DNA from: Orychophragmus violaceus
Lineage: Eukaryota; Streptophyta; Magnoliopsida; Brassicales; Brassicaceae
Assembly (NCBI GenBank): GCA_030180135.1
Contig: CM058230.1
Location: 10,975,082-11,039,081, forward strand
Reading direction: 5' to 3'
Length of the DNA stretch: 64,000 nucleotides
Shown here: positions 22,329 to 31,217 of the stretch, piece after piece
How positions within the stretch are numbered: position 1 is the stretch's first letter
How the letters are laid out: the number at the start of each line of letters is the position of its first letter
Translations under genes and position numbers: made by a program
Notes under the pieces: generated by a model
What the model was told of the DNA's origin: nothing
Database searches by the model: none
What the model saw: the letters and a program-made list of their open reading frames with translations, nothing else

Positions 22329-22437
22329 ATTAGGTACTGGTGTTTTTCTACTTAATTTTTGGTGTTTTTGTTAGGATTTTACGTTTGTTTTTGTTTCTGG
22401 TGCAGTCATGTTTGCAGGTCTCGGACAAAATCGCAGT

Positions 22438-22579
22438 GCAGCGATCGATGCATTTCTGCATCGATCGTCACAACACGAAATGAATCGCATTGCAGCGATC
22501 GTTGCGGTCCTGAGCAACGATCGACCATACACGAAAATCGCCAAGTAACGGTCGATGCATCTAATGCACCGATCGATGC
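22438..22579 (+). repeat. Three CGATCG palindrome pairs in the inner 3' untranslated region
   Basis: Sites at 22438/22458, 22492/22513 and 22546/22566. Within-pair spacing is 20-21 bp and pair-to-pair spacing is 54 bp twice. Confidence 0.9.
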
Positions 22580-22652
22580 TGTGCGACAGAGGTAACCCGA
22601 CAGACATGATTTCACCTTTTCAATTTATTTTATTTTTACCGATCCTTCGCTG

Positions 22653-22690
22653 GACACTACTGGGGACAGTATGTCTTAAGTGTGGGGGAG
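22653..22690 (+). promoter_or_regulatory. Hairpin followed by an internal polypurine-like tract (inner element)
   Basis: GACA-C-TACTG (22653-22662) pairs with CAGTA-TGTC (22667-22675) with one bulged C. Three bases later is AAGTGTGGGGGAG (22678-22690), the same sequence as the polypurine tract beside the 3' LTR. Another copy lies at 23451-23463. Confidence 0.65.
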
Positions 22691-23622
22691 GTGCTACTGA
22701 CGTTTATCTTTCTGTTTTCTTAAGAGTCAGTCCGTTTTTCAAAAAAATTTTGTTTTATTGAGTCAAAATTGTTTAAGTAAGAAACTATGATTTTCGGAGG
22801 AGATTTACAAAACTTGCAGGAACTTAAGTAACCATTGGGATGAAGTTGCAAGATCTATCTCTGACTGTTAGAAAACTCAGACACGGATCAACCTACTGGG
22901 AACACCCACATCACTTCAGGTATCAGAGGATCCTTTTACTGACTTCACCCCTAATACTGACTTAGATTTTCTCACCTAAGGGCTTGGTATACTTTATGTC
23001 GGATTCCCTGTTAGTTCTGACACAGCCTGTAAACCTGTCCTATTTAGTTCCCTTCTCCCCTTCTATAAAGTAAAAAAAAAAGAAAAAAAAAAAAAGATAA
23101 TAAACTGAGGATGAGTTAGTAACTCCGAAGTGGTCATGAGAATAGTAGCAAACACTATTATCTCTCATGTGATCCATGGAATGTGTCCAAAGTACACCCC
23201 ATAACGGGAAGAACACTGATAAAAAAAAATAAAATGATACCCAGTGGGGAAAAATCAGTTGTTAAAGAAGGGAAAGAGAAGAAAGGGACTAGAGAAAGAT
23301 AGTATGGTGGTCTAGAGCTGATTAGGTAAGAATCCATGTGCCTTTAGATCGATACTCCTTAGGTGAGACCGCACTTAAATACTTGCAGAAGTCAGTAGGG
23401 AGAATTTGAATGCTTGAATGTGATTGTGGAGTTTACCTAGGACAGTTGCTAAGTGTGGGGGAAGTACATGTTGGTCTTGATATCCTGTGATTGATTCTTT
23501 CAGTGGTTTACTAAGGGGAATCTGAGTATTGTAGCTTCTAAGATGAAATGAGTTTCTGAAGAGTTTTCAAACCTCTTCACCATGTTTTAGTTCTATGTTT
23601 TGCTTGAGGGCAAGCAAAGGCT
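22691..23622. other. Inner element 3' untranslated region
   Basis: No ORF or known domain. It contains A-rich runs near 23071 and 23221 and the second internal AAGTGTGGGGGA copy at 23451-23463. Confidence 0.6.
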
Positions 23623-23635
23623 AAGTGTGGGGGAG
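23623..23635 (+). other. Polypurine tract of the inner element
   Basis: AAGTGTGGGGGAG, one base before the 3' LTR, is in the position of the plus-strand primer. Confidence 0.85.
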
Positions 23636-23636
23636 T

Positions 23637-24855
23637 TGATATATCATGGTTTTTACTAGTTTTAGGCCATGATATAGATGTGTTTTAGTGTCTTTTGTCT
23701 TTGTTTAGAGTCTTTTACAGGTATAATCAGGTTGGGAGCTAAATTGGAGATTATGGAGCATTTTGGAGATTTTTGGAGTGATTGGCCGAGAGATAGAGTT
23801 CACTGTCCGAAACAGAGAAAGGTGTCGATCGTTGCACTCTAGCAACGATCGTTGCACCAGCGAGATGGGCCAAAAAGCTCGGCGGTTTAGAAGAATCAAG
23901 ATATTGCACTTTGATCCAGAAGTTCCTGATATTTACAAAGAAGCCCCTGGCCGAGATTATGCCTATATAATAGAGTTTTTAGAGTTTTTATTAGATACGC
24001 TATATACTTTTTACCATACACTTTCATAATTAAGAGCAGAGGATTTTTAGAGCTTTTGGGGCTGATCTGACGCTTTTTCATCATCTGTATTTGGAGAAGA
24101 TTTCGAACCCCTTTTACTCTTATTCTTTTATGCAATTTACTTATCATATGATCATGTTTTCATTATCTATGTCTGAGTAGATTCCTAGTTAGACTTAGGG
24201 TTTCTCACATAGGATTTCATGACTTGCTAGACTTATTCACTTTCAGTTAAGGATTCAAACTATATCTGTTCTTCAATTTAATTGTGCTTAAAGCTAGTTC
24301 TAACCTGATCAATTAGAATCTAGATCTTAGGTTGCTAAATACGTCACGGAAGTGGGGTTTAGGAATCTGAACTAATTAAATTGGGCAATTAAACTTTGCG
24401 CAAACGAAAGTTTGGTTTAGGATAATTGTGAACATATCAAACTTGGGATTAATGCTAGTTTAATCTGTTAGTTCTCGCAAACGGAAGTTTGGTTTGCTGC
24501 ACTTAGACTTAGAGAATTATCGCAAAGGAATTTGGTTAATTCTATATCTGTGTTTTGAGTTCTAGAACTGTGCTTAATTAGATCCTTGCTGAATGAACTG
24601 TCTGCTAGTCTGATTTCCTGAGAATACCCTAGGTTTGACGCTTTTAATTACTTGCTTTCACAACCAATAATCTCTGCTACTGATTTACTTTCTTGCACTA
24701 TTTTCATACAATCACATTGCTTATTTCTAGTATTCATTCCCTACGGTTTGATTCTCTTGAGACCAAGTGTCCCTGTGGATTCGATAACCCTATATACTAC
24801 TTTGACATTGCTGTACACTTGCAGTTTAGTATAGGGATTAATTCTTGACCTATCA
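23637..24855 (+). repeat. 3' LTR of the inner element
   Basis: 1219 bp, matches 16464-17682 with three substitutions seen; followed by the TSD ACTAT (24856-24860). Confidence 0.95.
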
Positions 24856-24860
24856 ACTAT

Positions 24861-26555
24861 GCTAGTAGGACATTGGACGATGCTCAAGTGAGGTATGCAA
24901 CAACTGAGAAAGAGCTTCTTGCTGTGGTATTTGCCTTCGAGAAGTTCAGGTCGTACTTGGTTGGATCTAAAGTTGTGGTGTACACGGACCATGCTGCGTT
25001 GAGGTATCTACTTGCCAAGAAGGATGCCAAGCCAAGGCTACTGAGGTGGATACTGTTGCTACAAGAGTTTGATTTGGAAATCAAGGACAAGAAGGGCATT
25101 GAGAATGGGGTAGCAGATCACTTGTCAAGACTGAGAATTGAGGATGCTGTTCCTCTAGACGACTCTCTCCCTGAGGAGCAGCTAATGGCTTGCAAGGCTG
25201 TTAAGGATGCTCATGATACAAGAATGAAGATCGAGGAAGTGAACTCTATCGAAGACAAGGAACCGTGGTATGCTGATATAGTCAATTTCCTAGCTGTTGG
25301 GAAAGAACCACCGAGCCTCGATAGCTACCAAAGGAAGAATTTCTTTAGAGATGTCAACAGGTACTATTGGGATGAGCCTTACCTCTACACTTTGTGCAAG
25401 GATCAGCTCTATAGAAGGTGCATAGCTGATGAAGAAGTGGGAGGCATTCTACTACATTGTCATGGGTCAGATTATGGTGGTCACTTTGCCACTTTCAAAA
25501 CGGTTCAGAAGGCTCTACAAGCTGGGTTTTGGTGGCCTACAATGTTCAAGGATGCCCAAGAGTTCATTACTAAGTGTGATCCTTGTCAGAGAAAGGGGAA
25601 TATCAGTAGAAGGAATGAGATGCCTCAAAACCCCATCCTTGAAGTTGAAGTGTTTGATGTGTGGGGCATTGATTTCATGGGACCCTTTCCATCTTCTTAC
25701 GGGAATAGCTACATCTTGGTAGCTGTGGATTATGTTTCCAAGTGGGTAGAAGCATTGGCAAGTCCAACTAATGACGCCAAGGTTGTGATAAAGCTGTTCA
25801 AGAGCATCATCTTCCCAAGATTTGGAATCCCGAGGATTGTGATCAGTGATGGAGGCTCACATTTCATCAACAGGCTATTCGAGAGCCTTTTGAAGAAGTA
25901 TGGAGTGAAGCATAAGGTTGCAACACCATATCATCCTCAGACAAGTGGCCAAGTTGAAGTGTCCAATAGGCAGATCAAGGCCATTCTAGAGAAGACTGTT
26001 GGAGCTTCAAGGAAAGATTTGGCTAAGAGACTTGATGACGCACTGTGGGCATATAGGACTGCTTTCAAGACTCCATTAGGCACTACACCATTCACCATGC
26101 TGTATGGTAAGTCATGTCACTTACCGGTGGAGGTGGAATACAAGGCCATGTGGGCTGTCAAGTTGCTGAACTTTGACATCAAGACCGCGACCGAGAGGAG
26201 ATTGATTCAGCTGAACGAACTTGACGAGATACGGCTTGAGGCTTTTGAAAGCTCAAAGATCTATAAGGAGAGGACCAAGCTTTTTCATGATAAGCTGATC
26301 CAGAAGAAGGAGTTCAAAGTAGGAGATCTTGTGTTGCTTTTTAACTCCCGGTTGAAGCTGTTTCCCGGGAAGCTCAAGTCTAGATGGTCGGGACCGTTTA
26401 GAGTGAAGGAGGTGAGACCATATGGAGCAGTGGTACTTTTTGGAAAATCTGATGAAGAGTTCACGGTCAATGGCCAAAGACTCAAGCACTACTCCGTCTC
26501 AGAAGTAATAGACGAGGGAACTTCCATTCCACTCTCTAGCCCTCCCTCAGCCTGA
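24861..26555 (+). CDS. Outer element pol, 3' part (rest of RNase H and integrase)
   Basis: In-frame continuation of the ORF interrupted at 16463, reading ASRTLDDAQVRYATTEKE from 24861. It completes RNase H, then encodes integrase: an N-terminal His/Cys zinc region with CDPCQRKGN, and a core with Asp (codon 25671), Asp (25848) and Glu (25956). The last two are 35 residues apart, so the DDx35E triad is intact. The C-terminal region is basic (LFPGKLKSRWSGPFRV). With the 5' part, the original polyprotein would be about 1908 residues with no stop or frameshift of its own. There is no independent start; nesting makes this half untranslatable from the normal gag start. Confidence 0.93.
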   Translation, partial: ASRTLDDAQVRYATTEKELLAVVFAFEKFRSYLVGSKVVVYTDHAALRYLLAKKDAKPRLLRWILLLQEFDLEIKDKKGIENGVADHLSRLRIEDAVPLDDSLPEEQLMACKAVKDAHDTRMKIEEVNSIEDKEPWYADIVNFLAVGKEPPSLDSYQRKNFFRDVNRYYWDEPYLYTLCKDQLYRRCIADEEVGGILLHCHGSDYGGHFATFKTVQKALQAGFWWPTMFKDAQEFITKCDPCQRKGNISRRNEMPQNPILEVEVFDVWGIDFMGPFPSSYGNSYILVAVDYVSKWVEALASPTNDAKVVIKLFKSIIFPRFGIPRIVISDGGSHFINRLFESLLKKYGVKHKVATPYHPQTSGQVEVSNRQIKAILEKTVGASRKDLAKRLDDALWAYRTAFKTPLGTTPFTMLYGKSCHLPVEVEYKAMWAVKLLNFDIKTATERRLIQLNELDEIRLEAFESSKIYKERTKLFHDKLIQKKEFKVGDLVLLFNSRLKLFPGKLKSRWSGPFRVKEVRPYGAVVLFGKSDEEFTVNGQRLKHYSVSEVIDEGTSIPLSSPPSA

Positions 26556-26569
26556 GATCACGGTTTGCA

Positions 26570-26619
26570 AAGTCGAGCTTAACGACTTTAAATAAAAGCG
26601 CACTTGGGAGACATTCCCA
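26570..26619 (+). promoter_or_regulatory. Twin hairpin just after the outer pol stop
   Basis: Hairpin 1: AAGTCG (26570-26575), 7-nt loop, CGACTT (26583-26588). Hairpin 2: TGGGA (26605-26609), loop GACAT, TCCCA (26615-26619). Position and the linker TTTAAA...AAGCGC match the inner element, but stem bases differ with pairing kept. Confidence 0.7.
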
Positions 26620-26764
26620 TGTTTATCCTTGTACATACGTCTTTTGCTTGTTATTTTTGAATTTTTGCTTTGAGTTTTGTCAGGTTTTGGCTTAAGGACG
26701 AGGTTGTAGATCAGTTGGAGTTGAGCAAAGACCGTGGAAATGAAGAAAAATGGTGCAGGAGCCG

Positions 26765-27036
26765 ATATCGGGTTCCGTATCGGTTGGCCAGACCGATACG
26801 GTTCTGGTAAAAATAATCCGAGGCTCCATATCGGTCCCCGTATCGGTTGGCCCGACCGATACGGATTCCCCAGAAAATTCAATATCGGTCCCCGTATCGG
26901 TTGGCCAGACCGATACGGGTCTTCGGAGTGAGCAGATATCGGTCACCGTATCGGTTGGCCAGACCGATACGGGGTGCAGGAAATAAAACCGAGAGGTACT
27001 ATCGGTCGGCGTATCGGTTGGCCAGACCGATACGCC
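26765..27036 (+). repeat. Array of five palindromic TATCGG units downstream of pol (outer element)
   Basis: Units start at 26765, 26828, 26882, 26936 and 26999 (steps 63, 54, 54, 63). Each has a lone NTATCGG, then a near-perfect dyad with arms CGTATCGGT and ACCGATACG around a 7-base centre TGGCCAG. This is the same motif family as in the LTR but more homogeneous. Confidence 0.92.
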
Positions 27037-27039
27037 CTT

Positions 27040-27878
27040 CGCCCAGGTAAGTGGTTCAGACCCTAAACCGATTTCAAACCGGTTCTGACCGGATTTTAAC
27101 CCAAAATCGATTTTCTTTCCCCTCTTTTCTCCTCCTCACACGCGATTCTCCTTCTCTCCTTGTCTCCTATTGCGATTTCAACAACAAATCCTCCAAGTTC
27201 TTCCAACTCACTTTTCTCTCTCAAATCTCCACCAAAATTCGATTTTTCGGTTGATAAATCCAAGGTTTTCAAAGCTCTATCACTTGCATTCACTCTCTAT
27301 CAGCATCCTCCATCATAAACCAAGGTAGAACTCTCATCTTTCTCAAGATTTTCGGATTGAAAAACCCGGAAATTTTGAACTTGAATTTGTTTGGTTGTTG
27401 ATGGTTGCTATTGCTTGAATTCCTTCCCAATATGTGTTTGAACCAACACCCATAACCAATTTCGCCCTAAGAATGAATGAATTTGATCTTTGGTGAATTA
27501 GGGTTCTTGAGAAATTTGGAATCCGAAAATATTGGGGGTTTTCTAATTGGATGGTTTCTAATGATGCATTGGATTGATAAAGGCTTGACTTTGTGATACT
27601 ACTTGATTTGGATGAGTTTTGTTTCACAAAAGTTTCAAAATGTGCATTAAGGACCTTTGGTTGATGAGGTTGTGAATTGCTCGAGAAAGTGATTGATTGT
27701 TGAACTAGAAATGAGTTTGGTTAGGATGTTTAGGCTTGCTTGCTCCATTGAAACTGAAAAAGTATGCAATTGTTAAGCTCCCACAATTGTTGATCATGGA
27801 TGTCTCAAGCTATTATTCATTGTGTGGTTGGATTGCGATCTGTGCTGATTCACTTTATGAGTTGTCTTTTGTAGGACA
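27040..27878. other. Leader region of the outer element's second ORF
   Basis: There is no ORF. A good splice donor, CCCAG|GTAAGT, lies near 27044-27050 right after the palindrome array, and a good acceptor, TTTTGTAG, ends at 27873 just before the ATG. The second ORF may therefore be expressed from a spliced RNA; this is inference. Confidence 0.45.
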
Positions 27879-29585
27879 ATGACGAGAAAGCGTGCCAACC
27901 CGAAACCAAAAGCACAAAAGCCGGTTGAAGATGTGGGAACCTCATCGAGAGGAAAAGGGGTAGCTGTTGAGGAAGAGGCACCCGAGGCTCCAGGGAAAGT
28001 AATTGAGAACCCACAAAAGTTCACCGCTTCTGAGATATGTGACAAGCTGGAGGGGATACCGTTCTTGTCAACCCGATACCCTCACATCCCGACACTGACT
28101 GCACTTGGGCTGCTAGATGACTACAACGAGATTGTAGAGAACATGGGTCTTAAGGAGTTCTTCAACCTTGCCAGTGACTCCTATCAGAGCTCGGCATGTC
28201 AGTTCCTCTCAACCATGCAGGCAACGGTCAATATGAGAAGAGCGGCTTTAACAGGGGAAGTGAGTAAGGGAAAGATTGATTTCCAAATGGGCAGAAAGAA
28301 GTTTAGCATGACGTATGAGGACATAGCTGCTGTCTTTGACTTTCCAGAGAATGGTGCTCAGCTGGGGACTTTCATCCCTATTGATAAGGACGACCTCGAG
28401 GGTGTTTGGCAGATGATAGCTGATGGGCCCTTTAAGCTGGGGGGTATGAAAGCTGCAAGGATCAGACATCCGGCTATTAGATATGTGCACAAGGCATTGG
28501 CACACACGTTCTTTGCTAGGAAGGAGGCCAACCAAGTCCACGAGCAGGAAATGAAGATGTTGTACATTGGGCTGCAGCCACTCCTGGTCACTTATCCCAA
28601 CGGTCAGCCCATACCACCGGTTGAGCGCCTCCCGAGCTACACTTCCATTCTGATAGAGCAGTTTGTTGTCCACAGAGAGTGGGCTATGTCAGTAAGGGAC
28701 TCTAACCCGAAGTTCAGCATGGCTGGTGTGATCACACCGTTGCTTGTGAAAAAGAAGATAAAACTGGAAGGAAGCCTGAACGAGAAGACATTTGGGGAAA
28801 CCACACCTGTTGCATGGATGGATATCCAATACCTTACCCGAACTCACTACCTTGCATCCAGGGCGCCTCCAGAGCGCCATCTCTACCGGATGTGCTCAGG
28901 CACTACCCATGAAGAAGGGTACCTCCTCCCAAAGCCCGACATTACAAGCTTTGCCAACAGAGCGAATATCAGATTCTTACCGGGAGTAGAGCATGTGTTG
29001 GGACCTCACGGGTCACAGAGAGCAGCTGCAGCAGAGCATGATACTTCCGACGCACCTGCTGGGGTGTATGGGCTGCACAGGTACCTTATTGAGCCTCTAG
29101 ATGATCCTATCGAGAACAGGACGATCAGGGCATTGAGGGACCAGAACCGGAGCCTCCAGAAGCAGAGCAAATGGCACGGTAGGAACATTAAGAAGATGGC
29201 CTCCTGTTTGAAGAAGGTGACCAAAGTGCTTAAGATGATTGTCGGAAAGAAGGACAAGAGTGGCGCTGCAGGACAGGCTTCCACATCCCGAGCAGCTCAG
29301 GCTGGTGCAGATGAGGAGATTCAGGCAGCCACCGAGGAGGTGATAGCTGAAGCTGATGTTCTGGTTGAGCAGGCTGAATTGGAGCAGGGCAGATACTCGG
29401 TTGCTGGACACGAGACATCAGGATCTGCACGCATGGCCCATGACTCCTACTATGAGGATCCTCACCGCCACTCTACCCGCGAGGACCGGAGGAAGAAGAG
29501 GAGAGCCATGAAGACACCTTCCTGCTCCTCCTCCAACCCGACCTACTCCATGGGGGATTCATCACCTCCTTTCCTCCATTACTAG
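27879..29585 (+). CDS. Athila-type second ORF (ATHILA ORF-1 family, often called env-like)
   Basis: An intact 568-residue protein located 3' of pol. The N-terminus is basic and Pro/Lys-rich. The central region carries the hallmarks of the Arabidopsis Athila ORF family (PF03078): FLSTRYPHIPTLTALGLLDD near residues 63-82, then a large conserved helical region. A Lys-rich predicted coiled coil follows (about 425-460), then an Ala/Glu-rich stretch and a basic RRKKRR cluster near 550. I see no signal peptide and no transmembrane helix, so an envelope role is not supported; a nucleic-acid or nuclear role is as likely. The start is the first ATG after a plausible 3' splice site. Function of the family is unknown. 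Confidence 0.88.
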   Translation: MTRKRANPKPKAQKPVEDVGTSSRGKGVAVEEEAPEAPGKVIENPQKFTASEICDKLEGIPFLSTRYPHIPTLTALGLLDDYNEIVENMGLKEFFNLASDSYQSSACQFLSTMQATVNMRRAALTGEVSKGKIDFQMGRKKFSMTYEDIAAVFDFPENGAQLGTFIPIDKDDLEGVWQMIADGPFKLGGMKAARIRHPAIRYVHKALAHTFFARKEANQVHEQEMKMLYIGLQPLLVTYPNGQPIPPVERLPSYTSILIEQFVVHREWAMSVRDSNPKFSMAGVITPLLVKKKIKLEGSLNEKTFGETTPVAWMDIQYLTRTHYLASRAPPERHLYRMCSGTTHEEGYLLPKPDITSFANRANIRFLPGVEHVLGPHGSQRAAAAEHDTSDAPAGVYGLHRYLIEPLDDPIENRTIRALRDQNRSLQKQSKWHGRNIKKMASCLKKVTKVLKMIVGKKDKSGAAGQASTSRAAQAGADEEIQAATEEVIAEADVLVEQAELEQGRYSVAGHETSGSARMAHDSYYEDPHRHSTREDRRKKRRAMKTPSCSSSNPTYSMGDSSPPFLHY

Positions 29586-29676
29586 CCAGGTAACACTCCA
29601 CCATTGTACATATTTTTTCCTTCTCTTCTTTGTTTGCTTTTTGTTTGTGTGTTTTTGGTTTATCCTCCTTGCCTAG

Positions 29677-29713
29677 ATCACACAAGGGACCGTGTGATTT
29701 AAGTTTGGGGGAG
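29677..29713 (+). promoter_or_regulatory. Hairpin followed by an internal polypurine-like tract (outer element)
   Basis: ATCACAC (29677-29683) pairs perfectly with GTGTGAT (29692-29698). Two bases later is AAGTTTGGGGGAG (29701-29713), the same as the tract beside the 3' LTR. Another copy is at 30341-30353. The arrangement parallels the inner element. Confidence 0.65.
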
Positions 29714-31203
29714 AGGCTACTTACTAATCTTAAGTCTCATGCATTCATCTAAGGCATAGAAAAACCAAAAAAAAAATTTTAAAAAATTTCAAAAATTTTC
29801 ACAAAAATAAGCATGTAGGATCGAGTCTAGTTAGTGTTGTAGGATTCATGCATTTGGGAGCAATGATTGAATTTCCTTGTAAAGTTTAATTGGGTGAAAA
29901 TGGTTTCGAATGCTAGCTTGTTTAGCTAATTGAGTGCACTAGGATTGTATCCCGAGTTAAGCATGAAAGCTAGAACGAACCTTGCTTGGAACGCTAACAT
30001 TCAACCTTGTTTTAAAACTGAAGCAAAATGTGAATTGAAGCTAGCTCTATTCAAAGTGAGAACCTTAACTTGACTTGCAATTATCCTACTCCTTCTTAGT
30101 GTTTTTAAACTCATGGATACCCCAAAATATTCAAGCATTCTTCTCCCTTTAACCACTCTTGTTTGCTTGAATAGATTCCGCACCCTTCACCACCTTTCCT
30201 TTAAACCCAAAAACACTCTAGTTGAGAGGTAGGCCTCTTGGAATGAGCTAAGTAAATGGTGTTGAGTTTGAAGCGACTAGTTGAAAATTTCCGTATAGAT
30301 GCAAGCTTGACCACCTTTTGCTTGTATTAGGCTAAGATTGAAGTTTGGGGGAAGGGATTTTGAGAGAGAAAGGATAAAAGAGAAGTTAAATGGGATCTTG
30401 TATTTGTTGGCAAAATGTTTAAAAAGAAAGAGCTCTTATGTGTTTTCAAAGAAAAAAGAAAAGGGGTACCTCATGGTTTGAAAAGAAAAGAAGCCAAAGT
30501 GCTCAATTTAAAGAAAGAAAAAAAAAAAAAAAAAAAGGGGTTCATGAAAAAGAGGTCATTACTAAAGAAAGAAGGATTTGAGCTAAGTTGAAAGAAAAGA
30601 ATTGCCATTGTTTTGAAAGGTTTTAAATGATCCTTGGGGAGCTTCATGGGAAGTGTTTGATTGAGAAAGATGGATAGGCAAGAAAAGCCTTGATAAAGGG
30701 TAGACTCAAACTAGGTGGGTTAGAGTAAGAGTGGAGGTCTTTGGGGCGATGGGTAGACGGAAATCGATGCTAGTACGCACCAATTGCTTCTATACTCTTA
30801 GCCTTTTACTATAAGCTCATTCATTCCTTCATGAGAGAACCTAAATGAATGTGGAGAAACCCCTCTTCGTCTTGATTGAGATCATCTTTATCTCAAAACC
30901 TTAACCCTTGCCAAATGAGTTTGAACACTTGGTTGTGAGTAGGATCCACTTGAAATGCTTAATCAATGTCAAAGAGCTAGTTGATATGAATTCTTGTGTA
31001 AGTTGAGAAATGGGTTGGAGAATTGGCCTTGATGAGTATGGCTAAATCCTTGGAGTAAGCTTGACTTGGATACATCTTAGTTGCATGAGCTTTAAATGAA
31101 ACTTGTTGATCTTGATTGAACTTTTGGATATGAGCTCCCGCTTTCAAACTTTTCTCCCAAATGGATTGATTGACTTATGCTTGCTTGTGGACAAGCAAGA
31201 TTC
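29714..31203. other. Outer element 3' untranslated region
   Basis: No coding potential. It contains purine- and A-rich stretches (e.g. 30510-30536) and the second internal AAGTTTGGGGGAA copy at 30341. Confidence 0.6.
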
Positions 31204-31216
31204 AAGTTTGGGGGAA
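31204..31216 (+). other. Polypurine tract of the outer element
   Basis: AAGTTTGGGGGAA, one base before the 3' LTR. Confidence 0.85.
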
Positions 31217-31217
31217 T

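Larger units (their letters stand above)
16464..24855 (+). mobile_element. Non-autonomous Athila-like LTR retrotransposon (inner element)
   Basis: An 8392-bp element with 1219-bp LTRs, 5-bp TSD ACTAT, perfect 17-base tRNA-Asp primer site and one long ORF. It sits in the same orientation as its host element, in the RNase H codons. The ORF lacks the RT catalytic box, RNase H and integrase, so it needs proteins in trans. The LTRs differ at three positions by eye (near 16773, 16896 and 17265), so it is young. It must be younger than the outer copy, which agrees with both LTR pairs being nearly identical. Confidence 0.95.

Noticed and set aside
26734..27050. Overlapping small frames with repeated RPIRYGS/VGPTDTG-like peptides
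   Set aside because: Direct translation of the internal palindrome array; read on both strands and in several frames with no start or family support.
28248..28673. 141-codon minus-strand frame in the outer second ORF
   Set aside because: Antisense shadow of an intact 568-residue ORF of a known family.
27879..29585. Reading the second Athila ORF as a viral envelope protein
   Set aside because: No signal peptide, cleavage site or membrane helix is visible; the family name 'env-like' is positional only.
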